From: PHBD01 sp964578535
Lineage (GTDB): Bacteria; Desulfobacterota; Syntrophia; Syntrophales; PHBD01
Assembly: GCA_964578535.1 (NCBI GenBank)
Contig: CAZODI010000003.1
Coordinates: forward strand, 1 to 64,000
DNA length: 64,000 nt
Direction: 5' to 3'
Shown here one piece after another: positions 35,105 to 43,626 of the stretch. A program made the position numbers and the translations under genes. The notes beneath the pieces are model-generated. The model was not told where the DNA came from, searched no databases, and was given only the letters and a program-made list of their open reading frames with translations. Numbering within the stretch: the stretch's first letter is position 1; every line of letters begins with the position of its first letter.

Positions 35105-35494
35105 CTAAACCCGGATGTCGATGAAGAGTCCTTTCTGCGGCCGGCTCCCCAGTACCTGAACGTAACCGCTCCGTGCGTCCCGAACGCGGGAATACCAGTT
35201 CCCCCCGTAATCGTCGAAGACATCGATGGAAAGAGAACCCGGGGGGCCCGGCACCTCCCGGGCCAGGTCCTGCCGGGCGGCGTTTCGCAGGATCGGAAGG
35301 TTCCGGTGCCGGGCATCCGGAGACGGGTCCGCCGTCGTCGCGGGTCGGTGCACATCCTGCCCGCGCTGCCTGTCCGGGAGTGGAACCGACTGCCGGTCCA
35401 CTCCCTCGAGATGGGTGATGATCGACGTCCCGTTGATTGCTATGGATCCGCCTCCGGTTAACGCAGCCGCAGCCGGTGAGGATTCCACGCGCAA
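35105..35494 (-). CDS. hypothetical protein of about 130 residues
   Basis: An open frame of 129 codons upstream of atoS on the same strand. The C-terminal half looks protein-like (SIDVFDDYGGNWYSRVRD, YVQVLGS, GLFIDIRV), with alternating hydrophobic residues suggesting beta strands, whereas the middle is Arg/Pro-rich. Possible starts are TTG 35494 or GTG 35488; neither has a clear ribosome site. No family or signal peptide was recognised. Other frames of the same stretch look poorer. It is listed as a possible gene only. Confidence 0.4.
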   Translation of the reverse strand: MRVESSPAAAALTGGGSIAINGTSIITHLEGVDRQSVPLPDRQRGQDVHRPATTADPSPDARHRNLPILRNAARQDLAREVPGPPGSLSIDVFDDYGGNWYSRVRDARSGYVQVLGSRPQKGLFIDIRV

Positions 35495-35550
35495 TGGCGG
35501 AAGAGGTCACCGGCCGGGCCGATGCAAGAGACCAAGGAGCGGAAGCTCCG

Positions 35551-36084
35551 TCAATGCTTGAAAATCATCGAGTGCGCCATGTGCCGGTCGAAGTTGTTCT
35601 GGTAAAGCGCCGCCAGTTTCGAAGAGCGGAGCACCAGCATGTTCTCGGCGTTCTTTTCCTCCGCTTCTTTCGTGAAGTTAAAGGATCCGGTGATCACCGT
35701 CTCCCTGTCGATAAGCATCACGTTGTTGTTGGCCACGGTGTGATCGCTGTCGATATAGACCAGGATGCCCGCTTTTTCCAGCACGAAGGCCGTCGTATCC
35801 TTTTCTCTCTTCTGGCTCCGGTCCAGGAGTGCCGTGACCTTGACCCCCCGCTCCCGCGCATCCGCCAGGGCTTTGGCGATCTCATAGGACGGGAAGGAAT
35901 GGGCGTGCAGGATGACTTCGGACCTGGCCTTGTCGATCTCCTTGATGACCGCCGCGGAGAGGCCGCCCCGGGGCGAGAAGAAAACATCGGCGGAGGAGAT
36001 GGCTTTCACCGTCTCGGCGGGTGCCGCCGATGCGGCCAGCAGGAAGCAGAAAGCCACGAGTGGCAGGATCCATCTTGATTTCAT
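35551..36084 (-). CDS. exported phospholipase-D-fold protein with a degenerate HKD motif
   Basis: A 177-residue protein with a signal peptide (WILPLVAFCFLLAASAAPA) and a single PLD-nuclease-like domain of the Nuc/EndA kind. Typical family blocks are present: HAHSFPSYEIAKAL near the start and the VITGSFNFTKEAEEKNAEN run near the end. The catalytic HxKx4D motif reads VANNNVMLID: both the His and Lys positions are Asn, each an AAC codon. Asp is retained. It is thus probably catalytically dead or altered. ATG 36084 was chosen over GTG 36102 because GAGGGGG lies 9 bases upstream. It follows the hydratase-fold gene by 14 bases. Confidence 0.85.
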   Translation of the reverse strand: MKSRWILPLVAFCFLLAASAAPAETVKAISSADVFFSPRGGLSAAVIKEIDKARSEVILHAHSFPSYEIAKALADARERGVKVTALLDRSQKREKDTTAFVLEKAGILVYIDSDHTVANNNVMLIDRETVITGSFNFTKEAEEKNAENMLVLRSSKLAALYQNNFDRHMAHSMIFKH

Positions 36085-36098
36085 CCTAAGACACCCCC

Positions 36099-36965
36099 TC
36101 ACTTGAAGTTCACGGTGACCTCGGCGGGTCCCTTCGGGTCCAGGCCGACGTAGCGTGCCCGGACGGTCGTTCCGGGCGCCGTCGGCGTCAGCTTCGTAAT
36201 CGTGCCGAGCGACAGGAGGTCGCCCTTCTTCAGCGCGATGCCGTCCTTTTTCAGGGAATCCCGGAGCCAGAGAACCACGTTCATCGGGTGATCCAGCAGG
36301 CTGCTGCCGGGGGCCTCGACGAGCATCTTCCCGCTCCGGTCATAGATCTGGCATTTGAAGGTCTTCAGCCGCTCCATCCACTCGGGGGTCGCCTGCACGG
36401 GAATGGGCTCCCCGACGACCCCGAAGCGCGCGGCCACATTGACGGCGGCGAGCAGCGGGCCGTTGATCTTGACGTCCTTCGCATAAACGAGATCGGGAAG
36501 CTCGATGAAGGGAATCGCCGCGTCGATCGCCTTCAGGGCCTCCATGGGGGTGGCCGCCGTGTTGATGAATTCGCTCCCCACCCGCAGGATCAGGTCGCCC
36601 TCGTAGAGGGGCCTCGCCCCGAAGGCGGCCTCGACGGTCGCACCCGACTTCAGGATCATTTTCTCCATCAATGTGCCGCGCAGCGGGGCGGAGACGCCGA
36701 AGACCTTCTGGACATTCGGGTTCGTCAGCCCCGCCTTGTACCCGATCACCTTTCCGAAGGCCGGTGCGAGGGCTGCGTTGTATTCCGCCTGGATTCTCAT
36801 GGCCTGGTCCAGTGTCGGGGAGGGATCGGGCGCCGGCGCGGGGATTTTCTTCAGGTAGTAATTCGCGAGTTTCACCCCCTCGCCTGCCGCAAACGCACCC
36901 TGGCAAAGGGCCATGACAAGAAGCACACCAAGAAAGGCAACGCATGACAATCTGATTCTTTTCAT
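36099..36965 (-). CDS. exported 2-keto-4-pentenoate hydratase (MhpD/FAH-fold) homolog
   Basis: A 288-residue protein with a clear signal peptide (SCVAFLGVLLVMALCQGAFA) before an MhpD-like domain. Family blocks include VIGYKAGLTNPNVQK, LRGTLMEKMIL, AAIPFIELPDLVYA, GSSLLDHPMNVVLWLRDSL and LKKGDLLSLG. Cytoplasmic relatives hydrate 2-hydroxypenta-2,4-dienoate in aromatic meta-cleavage, so export is unusual. The acidic metal-binding residues should be checked for conservation. GGAGGG lies 6 bases before ATG 36965, which shares one base with the stop of the SGNH gene. Substrate and reaction in the periplasm are unknown. Confidence 0.85.
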   Translation of the reverse strand: MKRIRLSCVAFLGVLLVMALCQGAFAAGEGVKLANYYLKKIPAPAPDPSPTLDQAMRIQAEYNAALAPAFGKVIGYKAGLTNPNVQKVFGVSAPLRGTLMEKMILKSGATVEAAFGARPLYEGDLILRVGSEFINTAATPMEALKAIDAAIPFIELPDLVYAKDVKINGPLLAAVNVAARFGVVGEPIPVQATPEWMERLKTFKCQIYDRSGKMLVEAPGSSLLDHPMNVVLWLRDSLKKDGIALKKGDLLSLGTITKLTPTAPGTTVRARYVGLDPKGPAEVTVNFK

Positions 36966-38152
36966 CACAATCCCTCCTGATTCTGATTTTTCGAGGCTTC
37001 CTTTGGAATGCCCTTTCCGGATGCCCCGGCCCGTCTTCCCGGCAGCGAGGCCGTGACCGCTTCCGCAACCGCTTCCGCCACCTTCCGGTTCCCGCCGGCC
37101 GTGCAATGGCAGTGATCCCAGAAGTCTTCCGCCTTGAAAGGTCCCGTAGCGACAACGGCAATTCTCTCCTCCCCGGCAATCCGCCTCAATTCCGTTTCCA
37201 GCCGGGCGACGAGATTCTTGAAACGCGGACCGAACGTCCTGTCCTTCCCGAAATGAGCGGGGTCGGGCGAAGTGGGCAGATCAACCAGGATGACACCGAT
37301 GCCGCGTCCCTTGCAGAGCAGGATCATGGACCGGATGTTCTCCCCGTACACGAAGAACCGGTCCTCATTGGCGGAGAAATCCATGTTCTGGAACTGCTCG
37401 ATGGTGATGTGTCCCGAGAAATCGCGAAACGGAACGGCGACTTCCTCGCGGAAGGCCACCGTCCCCACTACCTTCAGGAAATGGCTGTATCGGGCTGCGG
37501 TCCAGAACGCGGAGGGGCGCACACGATGATACGGATTGGGAAAGACATGCGTGTAATCGCACCCCATGCCGGGGACGCTGTAGGGCAGGTAGTCGTTGTA
37601 AGCGCTCTTGATGACCACGATATCGGGGTTGTAGTGGATCAGGCGAAACGCGAGGTAGGAAAGATTGAACGCCGAATTGTGAGAGCCGATTCCGGCGTTG
37701 ATCACATTGACGCTCCTGTATCCGGAGCCGGGATTCATCCATTTTTTAAGGATCATCTCCAGGTAGTGCGGAAAAGTCTCGTCCGGCTTGACTCCGGTCC
37801 CTTCGACGGTGCTGTCCCCCAGGCAGACGATCCGGAGTTCGCCCGGGGGTTTGGGAAGCTGGAATTCCCCGCCCTTGGTGCCCCTTGAATTGACCCGTCC
37901 CGCGTATGCCGGATGGCGGGGATTGAATTCATGATGCCAGAAGGTGTTCGGAAGCATCTGGATCTGATCGACTCCCGAACGGCAAAGGGCCTGTACGTTT
38001 GCTTTGGTTACGGGCGAAACGGAAATCCGCCAGATCAGGAACCCCCCGATTTCCAATATGGCCAGCGACAAAAGGAAGGCCAGCAGGGAAGAGAGAAACC
38101 GCTTTCTTCGACCTTTTCCGCCCTCGCCGCTTCCGCCCGTCGAGTTCTTCAT
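36965..38152 (-). CDS. membrane-anchored SGNH/GDSL hydrolase family protein
   Basis: A 395-residue protein with one N-terminal membrane helix (LSSLLAFLLSLAILEIGGFLIW) and a periplasmic SGNH domain. Block I is VCLGDSTVEGTG (Ser nucleophile). An Asn block is present near SAYNDYLPYS, and block V may be DFWDHCHCTAGGNRKVA (Asp and His). Family members are esterases, lipases or polysaccharide O-deacetylases and acetyltransferases. The stop overlaps the next gene by one base, so it is co-translated with the exported MhpD-like protein. Catalytic residues appear present, but the substrate cannot be told. Confidence 0.82.
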   Translation of the reverse strand: MKNSTGGSGEGGKGRRKRFLSSLLAFLLSLAILEIGGFLIWRISVSPVTKANVQALCRSGVDQIQMLPNTFWHHEFNPRHPAYAGRVNSRGTKGGEFQLPKPPGELRIVCLGDSTVEGTGVKPDETFPHYLEMILKKWMNPGSGYRSVNVINAGIGSHNSAFNLSYLAFRLIHYNPDIVVIKSAYNDYLPYSVPGMGCDYTHVFPNPYHRVRPSAFWTAARYSHFLKVVGTVAFREEVAVPFRDFSGHITIEQFQNMDFSANEDRFFVYGENIRSMILLCKGRGIGVILVDLPTSPDPAHFGKDRTFGPRFKNLVARLETELRRIAGEERIAVVATGPFKAEDFWDHCHCTAGGNRKVAEAVAEAVTASLPGRRAGASGKGIPKEASKNQNQEGL

Positions 38153-38200
38153 GCGTTTACAATCACTCCCGTTTGCTTACCGGAAAACGCTCCCGATATC

Positions 38201-38698
38201 TCAACCTTTCGGAATCAGGTCCGGATGATACGCCTCTCCGGAGGCTCCGTCCGGACTATCCGCGGCCTCGGCTCGGGCCTTCAGTGCCAGGTTCATCTCT
38301 TCGAAGCCCTTTCGCGTGTCCCGGTCAAGTCGGCTCGAGAGAAACGGGACCAGGAGCCCGCTGAACGATTCACTCTGTCGGAAAACAACCTTCCCGTCGG
38401 CAACCGGCCGGATCTCGAAGCGATGGGTGCCGTCGAAAAAGCCGGGCAGCAGAAGCCGGCCGCGCCACCTGAGCTCCCGTCCGGGTTCCGCCATGAGCAC
38501 ACGGGGACGGAAGGTCATGCCCCCGGCGCCGCCGGTCTGCATGAGCACCTCCAGTCTCTCACCTTTCCGGGGAACGCCGCGGATGGAACGGATGAACGGA
38601 TTCCATTCCGGATAGGCAGCGAAATCCATGAGGACTTCCCAGACCCGATCCGGCGAGGTGTTGATTTTTGTTTCCGACTGCAGTTGATGGCTGAACAT
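38201..38698 (-). CDS. SRPBCC (START-like) domain protein
   Basis: A 165-residue soluble protein with the SRPBCC pattern. It starts with the strand and helix INTSPDRVWEVLMDFAAYPEWNPFI, has a central FFDGTHRFEI block and ends with the long C-terminal helix (DTRKGFEEMNLALKARAE). The fold forms a hydrophobic ligand cavity, used in polyketide cyclases, lipid carriers and Hsp90 activators. No catalytic residue can be assigned. It lies between the TPR-cyclase and SGNH genes, with short gaps on both sides, so co-transcription is likely. Confidence 0.85.
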   Translation of the reverse strand: MFSHQLQSETKINTSPDRVWEVLMDFAAYPEWNPFIRSIRGVPRKGERLEVLMQTGGAGGMTFRPRVLMAEPGRELRWRGRLLLPGFFDGTHRFEIRPVADGKVVFRQSESFSGLLVPFLSSRLDRDTRKGFEEMNLALKARAEAADSPDGASGEAYHPDLIPKG

Positions 38699-38721
38699 GC
38701 AATTTTGACAGGGTCTCCCTG

Positions 38722-40851
38722 TTATGAGCCGGGCTGTTCCGCCCCGGAGCAGGTGAATTCGGTTTCTTCCGCTCCGGTTGCTTCCGTCTGGAGCACGTAC
38801 ATCGGAAACACGCCGAAATTCTTCGCCAACGGCATCTGTCCCACGTACTCGCAGGCGCAGTCTTCCAGGCGCAGTGCCGTGACAAGGGCGGCGACGGCCT
38901 GGCTGACGTAGATCTTCCCCGGCGGAGTGATGGGCTCGATCCGGGCGGCGCTGTTGACGTGCGTGCCGTAGCAGGTCCGGCGGCCCGTCACGGGATCCCG
39001 TCCAACGTAGACCGGACCGGCGTGCAGGGCGACACGCAGATTGACACCGGCGGGCAGGCCGAGGGCGGCCCAGTCCGTCCTCCGAACGCGATCCAGCAGG
39101 GTCCGGCTGTACCGGATTGCGTCAACGGCGTTCCGGAAGACAATGAACAGCCCATCTCCCCAGGTGTTTTTCGCGGCGGTCCGTATGCCGATCTCCTTTT
39201 CGATTCTCCCGACGGAATCCAGGAAATGGGCGACAAAATTGGGCATCTGCCGCTCCTCGAGCTTGCTGAAGTGAACGACGTCGGCGAACAGCATGATCAT
39301 GGTCTGCGTGGTCAGCCCGGCGGGAAGCCTCGTGGAGACTCGGGCACGCCGCGATTCGCGACGGACCTCGATGCCGCCCCCGCGCATTTTCCCGAGATCG
39401 ATGACCTTCACCGAGTGGCCAAGCTGCTTCCACTCTTTCATCGTCCGGTCCACGCTTCCCGCCGCCGAACTGGACCGGCCGTCCCAGAGCACCAGCGGCA
39501 GGAGCTCGCAGCGAAGCTGTTTCGCCCGGATCATGGCCAGGCCGAGGAGCAGCCGATTCGCATAGCGGAACACGACGCTCCCCTCATCAAGGCGCTGGTT
39601 GCTCGTCACGATGACGCGCCTTGCCCTCTCCAGGACCCGGTCGTACCGGTCTTTCCAGTCCATGTCGTCCCGGATCGCCACGCTGTCGGAGAAGAATTCA
39701 TCGCGGCCGTACGGCAGCACCACGTGTGTTTCGCCGCCCGCGGCCAGAACCGCCTCGTGGAACAGGATGGGAGCGCCGCAGGCGGCGGACGAAAAACCCG
39801 CCGCCACGCGCAGGCCGGAGACGCACTGCCGGATCTCCTCTTCCACGGTCTCCACGAGGGACGGCGGGAAGCGGGGTTCTTTCCGGTCTGCAAAGTCGAT
39901 CATGTGCCCGGCGAAGACGACGACCTTCGGCAGCGGCATGACCCGATCCAGCGGAGCCTGGTCTTTGCAGAGCAGCGCCAGGATGCTCCCGGCGATGTGC
40001 CTCACCTCGGCCGTATCGCCGATGCGTCCCTGGCCCAGCTCCGCCAGTTCGCCGAAGATCTCGAATCCCCTGTCGAACGCTCCCTGGAGAATCGAGGCGA
40101 TACCGTCGATCGCCCGCGGCCAGAAGGTGTCCGTCCGTTCATCCCCGGCACGCGTCAGGGTCTCCCGGATGCCGGCCCCGATCCGGGTCGCCAGTTCGAC
40201 GGCCCGGTCCGACCGGCCGAGCTCCAGGGCCAGCCAGGCTGCATGAATGCCGCTCCACATGCCCTGATTGGACCGGTAGGCTTCCTCGTAGAGCTCGAAG
40301 GAGCGCTCCAGGAATTGCAACCGGGCCTCCTTGTCCGTGGCGCGTTCGGCCAGATCGCGCAAAGCCCGGGCCATGGGCGCCAGGGTCCCCTGGTCCCGGT
40401 GTCCCTCCCGCGTGAGCTGCCGCAGGATGCCCAGGGCTTCCGCGGGTCCGCCGGTTCGAATCAGGGCCAGCGCCTGGAGCTGGCGCAGGAGGACGTCGTC
40501 CGGGAAATCGGCCAGGGCGCGCCGGACGGAATCATAGGCAAGAATCGGCTCCCCCTGCTTGAGGAGCGTCTCTACCCGGTAACGCTCTTCCTGGAGGCTC
40601 GATTCCGGCGTCCGGGGAGCCTCGATCCGGACCCCGGCCTTGAGAAGCTCATCCAGGTTCTCCCTTGCCGCGGTGCGAACCAGGAGCTTCTGCTCGTCGT
40701 TGAGCGATTCATAGGGCAGGTCGTTGTACCGAACCTTCCAGAGCTCATCGGGATATTTCCGCAGCAGGTCCCTGTGGACCTGTCCTGCGAGCATCTCCAG
40801 GAGCTCCTGGTAACGGGTGGGATTTTCGAACTCGACAGGCATATTTTTCAT
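38722..40851 (-). CDS. TPR - SLOG-like - class III nucleotide cyclase protein
   Basis: A 709-residue soluble signalling protein. Residues ~60-270 form helical TPR-like repeats; ~300-480 resemble the SLOG/LOG nucleotide-binding fold (VVVFAGHMIDF, ACGAPILFHEAVLAAGGE, HVVLPYGRDEF); ~520-690 form a class III adenylyl/guanylyl cyclase domain. The cyclase metal-binding Asp residues are present in LFADVVHFSK and NTWGDGLFIVF, and the Asn/Arg transition-state pair in THVNSAARIEP. It probably makes cAMP or cGMP in response to a nucleotide-like ligand. Base specificity cannot be read safely. It is the first gene of a short minus-strand group. Confidence 0.85.
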   Translation of the reverse strand: MKNMPVEFENPTRYQELLEMLAGQVHRDLLRKYPDELWKVRYNDLPYESLNDEQKLLVRTAARENLDELLKAGVRIEAPRTPESSLQEERYRVETLLKQGEPILAYDSVRRALADFPDDVLLRQLQALALIRTGGPAEALGILRQLTREGHRDQGTLAPMARALRDLAERATDKEARLQFLERSFELYEEAYRSNQGMWSGIHAAWLALELGRSDRAVELATRIGAGIRETLTRAGDERTDTFWPRAIDGIASILQGAFDRGFEIFGELAELGQGRIGDTAEVRHIAGSILALLCKDQAPLDRVMPLPKVVVFAGHMIDFADRKEPRFPPSLVETVEEEIRQCVSGLRVAAGFSSAACGAPILFHEAVLAAGGETHVVLPYGRDEFFSDSVAIRDDMDWKDRYDRVLERARRVIVTSNQRLDEGSVVFRYANRLLLGLAMIRAKQLRCELLPLVLWDGRSSSAAGSVDRTMKEWKQLGHSVKVIDLGKMRGGGIEVRRESRRARVSTRLPAGLTTQTMIMLFADVVHFSKLEERQMPNFVAHFLDSVGRIEKEIGIRTAAKNTWGDGLFIVFRNAVDAIRYSRTLLDRVRRTDWAALGLPAGVNLRVALHAGPVYVGRDPVTGRRTCYGTHVNSAARIEPITPPGKIYVSQAVAALVTALRLEDCACEYVGQMPLAKNFGVFPMYVLQTEATGAEETEFTCSGAEQPGS

Positions 40852-40926
40852 CCCTTGGGGTATGGGTGGTTTTCCTGCATGGGCGCCGGGAGCAACTGCA
40901 CTCCGGGCTTTTGAAGCCGGACGGCG

Positions 40927-41523
40927 TCACCATGTTTCCCAGTGTATCTTTTCCCTCTTGAACTTCTCTTTCGCCTTCTCGCCGCCGGGGGCGGGAACGC
41001 CGATGGCGATGACGTTCAGGGGAATGACCTCCGGCGGGATGCCGAGGGTCTTCCGCACATGCCCCATCCTGTCGTCATACGGATAGGCGGCCGTCCAGAC
41101 GCCTCCGAGCCCGAGCGCCTCGACGGCCAGCAGGATGTTCCCGCCGGCCAGCGATGCATCGATGATCGCAAATTCCTTAATCTTATCGTATGCTTTGGCG
41201 GTTTCCGTGCAGACGATGATGGCCGCACCCGCGCGGGTCAGCATCTTGGCATAGGGAAGTCCCGCCGCCAGGCCGTCCAGCGTTTTTCGATCGGTCACCA
41301 CCACAAACGACCACGGCTGCATGTTGACCGCCGTGGGCGCCGCCATGCCCGCCTTGAGAATCATCTCCAGATTGCCTTTGCCCACCTCCGCTCCGGTAAA
41401 CGTCCTGACGCTCTTCCTGGAATGAATGACAGAAAGGGTGTCTTTCATCTTCGCAGCCTCCCCGGCGTAAGCTGAGCCTGCCACCAGCAGGCATATCATG
41501 GCACCGATGCAGATTTTCTTCAT
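40927..41523 (-). CDS. exported nitroreductase-family protein
   Basis: A 198-residue nitroreductase with the FMN-contact start SRKSVRTFTGAEV and blocks AAPTAVNMQPWSFVVV, IIDASLAGGNILLAVEALG and GGVWTAAYP. An N-terminal signal peptide (ICIGAMICLLVAGSAYAGE) precedes the domain, which is uncommon because these flavoproteins are usually cytoplasmic. ATG 41523 was chosen because GGGGAACGG lies upstream and the signal peptide begins there. Sec export of an FMN protein would need cofactor loading outside; alternatively the hydrophobic start is a membrane anchor. Substrate unknown. Confidence 0.87.
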   Translation of the reverse strand: MKKICIGAMICLLVAGSAYAGEAAKMKDTLSVIHSRKSVRTFTGAEVGKGNLEMILKAGMAAPTAVNMQPWSFVVVTDRKTLDGLAAGLPYAKMLTRAGAAIIVCTETAKAYDKIKEFAIIDASLAGGNILLAVEALGLGGVWTAAYPYDDRMGHVRKTLGIPPEVIPLNVIAIGVPAPGGEKAKEKFKREKIHWETW

Positions 41524-41536
41524 GGTCCGTTCCCCT

Positions 41537-41944
41537 TCACAAATCATACTGTTCGAAGTTCCACCGTTCGAGTTTCTCGAAGGCCTCTTCCGCCGCCTTG
41601 AGGATCACCCTGAGAGAAACGGGCTTCGTGAAGAAATCGTCGAAACCGGCGGCCCGGCATTCCAGGAGGCCGAAGAAGTTGCTGTATCCCGTCAGGGCGT
41701 TGATGATCCCGATCTGGTTGTTCACGCGGATCATCTTGCAGAGCTCCAGCCCGCTCATCCCCGGCAGCTTGAGATCCAGGAACATGACCATGATGCTCTG
41801 GGTCTTGAGGATTTCCAGGGCGTCTTCCGCATCGAAGGCCATCCAGACTTCATAGCCCGCCGATTCCAGGGCCTCTTTCAAGAGATTCAGAATCTCCTCC
41901 TCGTCGTCCACGAGCAGGATCTTCTTCTTTTTCGATTCCTCCAT
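41537..41944 (-). CDS. single-domain response regulator receiver
   Basis: A 135-residue stand-alone CheY-like receiver. The acidic pocket is ILLVDDEEE, the phospho-Asp lies in VMFLDLKLPGMSG, the switch Thr in NALTGYS and the Lys in FFTKPVS, all intact. There is no output domain. GGAGA lies before ATG 41944. The first 95 bases overlap, in another frame, the 3' end of the upstream kinase gene, so the two are tightly coupled and surely work together. The partner kinase lacks an ATPase domain, so the phosphate donor is unclear. Confidence 0.9.
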   Translation of the reverse strand: MEESKKKKILLVDDEEEILNLLKEALESAGYEVWMAFDAEDALEILKTQSIMVMFLDLKLPGMSGLELCKMIRVNNQIGIINALTGYSNFFGLLECRAAGFDDFFTKPVSLRVILKAAEEAFEKLERWNFEQYDL

Positions 41945-43382
41945 TCGCTCTCTCCGCGTCCGTTGAAGCGTCATCGTGGGATTCGTGAATGTCGACGATC
42001 CTGGCGAATCCGGCATAGTCCTTTGTCCTGTATTTTCGGATCGCCATCAACCTGCCGGTGATTTTATGCATCCTCTGGACCTGCTCGAAGATGGTCTTGA
42101 GCTTGCCGCGCTGTGGCTCGTTATCCGGGGCGTTCATCAGGAGGAGTTCGGAAAGCCCGGAGATGACCTGCATGGGCTGGTTCATCTCGTGGCACACGGC
42201 GCCCGCCATTTCCAGGACGCCCTGGAGTTTTTCCCGGTACTGCCTTTCTTCCTCCGCCTGTCGCCGGTCCGACAGGTCACGGCATACGAAGGCGAGAGCG
42301 AAAGGCACTCCATCCCTGTCTCGCAGGACGTCACCATTCAACTCAAAGGGGACCTTCTCCCCGCTTTTCATGATCAATTGATATTCCCTGGGGCCGAGCC
42401 TCCTCTCCAGCATGAGATCCGCATTCCGCTTGAGCCTTTCCCGGTCTTCGGGAGTCACGAAAACCAGCATATTCCGGCCTTCAATGTCGCCCCTGGAATA
42501 ACCGCTGATCTTCAGGGTGTTGTCGTTCACAAAGAGGATGTTGCCGTCGAGGTCGGTGCGGACAATGACATCGGGGACGGAGTCGACCAGTTTCGTGTAC
42601 ACTTCCTGGCTTTCCCTCAGTTCCTCCTCGGCTTTCCGGCGTTCGGCGACCTCCCGCTCGAGCGTCCGGTTGACACTCTGGTACTCGATTGTCTGGCTTT
42701 CCAGCTCCTCGTTGATCCTGTTGACCTGCTCCCGCTCCCTCTCGACCTGCCGCGCCAGGAAAAAGTTCCGCCGGGCCTGGTATTCCAGGGAATAGCAGGC
42801 GATCATCCCGATGATGTTGGCACTGATGAAGAAGAAGTTGTTGCTGACCAGCACGACCATGGGCGTCTGGACGATCCAGACTGCCGCGATCTCGTACAGC
42901 GCCACCACCACCCAGCCGGTCAACGTTGCCATGAGAAAGGGAATTCGTACAAAGGCGTAAACCCACATGAAAAGAAGCAGGAGGCCCGCGTAATAGGAAT
43001 AACCGACCGGTGGCGGGGCAATCACGATCATCGAGATGATTCCGGCACCGGCCAGGATGGCCACGGCCGTGATCAGTTGATTTCCATAACGTTCGAAGGA
43101 TCTTGTAAACGACAGCAGGAAGGCTGCGATAATCAGGGGATCGATGACGGCAAAGCGGATCAGCCATGTCATGCCCTTGTTTTCCGGCATGAGCAGATAA
43201 TCAAGGACACCGAAAGCGGAATAAAAGAGAGCCCCCACGATTATGGCGGCCCGGTTGTGGGGGAGAGATGCCCGGAAGTGGTCAGATTGAAACAGGGTCT
43301 CGATGCTGGACGAGTCGCCGGCAAATTTCAGGGTCAGCGGATGCAGTTTCATGATGCCCTGACGGTCCGAACTTGATTTCAT
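41850..43382 (-). CDS. membrane PAS sensor with a HisKA domain but no ATPase domain
   Basis: A 510-residue protein. About six membrane helices fill residues 30-210 (AAIIVGALFYSAFGVLDYLL, LIIAAFLLSF, ITAVAILAGAGIISMIVIA and others). A coiled coil follows (~215-265), then PAS (VYTKLVDSVPDVIVRTDLDG) and a HisKA-like helix pair with the H box GAVCHEMNQPMQVISG. After KYRTKDYAGFARIVDIHE it ends with a polar tail; no N, G1 or G2 box of HATPase_c exists. The tail overlaps the receiver gene by 95 bases. ATG 43382 has GGAG just upstream; ATG 43352 is an alternative. It may be a phosphotransfer or scaffold protein. Confidence 0.85.
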   Translation of the reverse strand: MKSSSDRQGIMKLHPLTLKFAGDSSSIETLFQSDHFRASLPHNRAAIIVGALFYSAFGVLDYLLMPENKGMTWLIRFAVIDPLIIAAFLLSFTRSFERYGNQLITAVAILAGAGIISMIVIAPPPVGYSYYAGLLLLFMWVYAFVRIPFLMATLTGWVVVALYEIAAVWIVQTPMVVLVSNNFFFISANIIGMIACYSLEYQARRNFFLARQVEREREQVNRINEELESQTIEYQSVNRTLEREVAERRKAEEELRESQEVYTKLVDSVPDVIVRTDLDGNILFVNDNTLKISGYSRGDIEGRNMLVFVTPEDRERLKRNADLMLERRLGPREYQLIMKSGEKVPFELNGDVLRDRDGVPFALAFVCRDLSDRRQAEEERQYREKLQGVLEMAGAVCHEMNQPMQVISGLSELLLMNAPDNEPQRGKLKTIFEQVQRMHKITGRLMAIRKYRTKDYAGFARIVDIHESHDDASTDAERANGGIEKEEDPARGRRGGDSESLERGPGIGGL

Positions 43383-43626
43383 GACTCTCCAGCCGCACGG
43401 GAGCTCCCGGCACGTCCGTCTGCCCTGTTTGTTGGAAGCGGACAGGCCGGAATCGATCCTTCCTGCCCATGAATGCCCGTTCTCCGTTTCCGGTCCATTC
43501 GGTGGCGGACGGCGCCGCGCCGGCTCCGACCACCGGCAATGTCGCACAACGCGATGGAAAGGTCCAGTTGATTGACGTTTGCCGGAAGAGCCCGGGATGG
43601 ACTCCGTTACCGGATGGGGACACCCT

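Noticed and set aside
33153..35108. Long plus-strand frame opposite atoS
   Set aside because: AtoS is complete with sensor, HisKA and ATPase motifs. The antisense frame is a composition shadow.
38959..40914. Long plus-strand frame opposite the TPR-cyclase gene
   Set aside because: The cyclase gene has its catalytic residues and a good start; the antisense product shows no domain.
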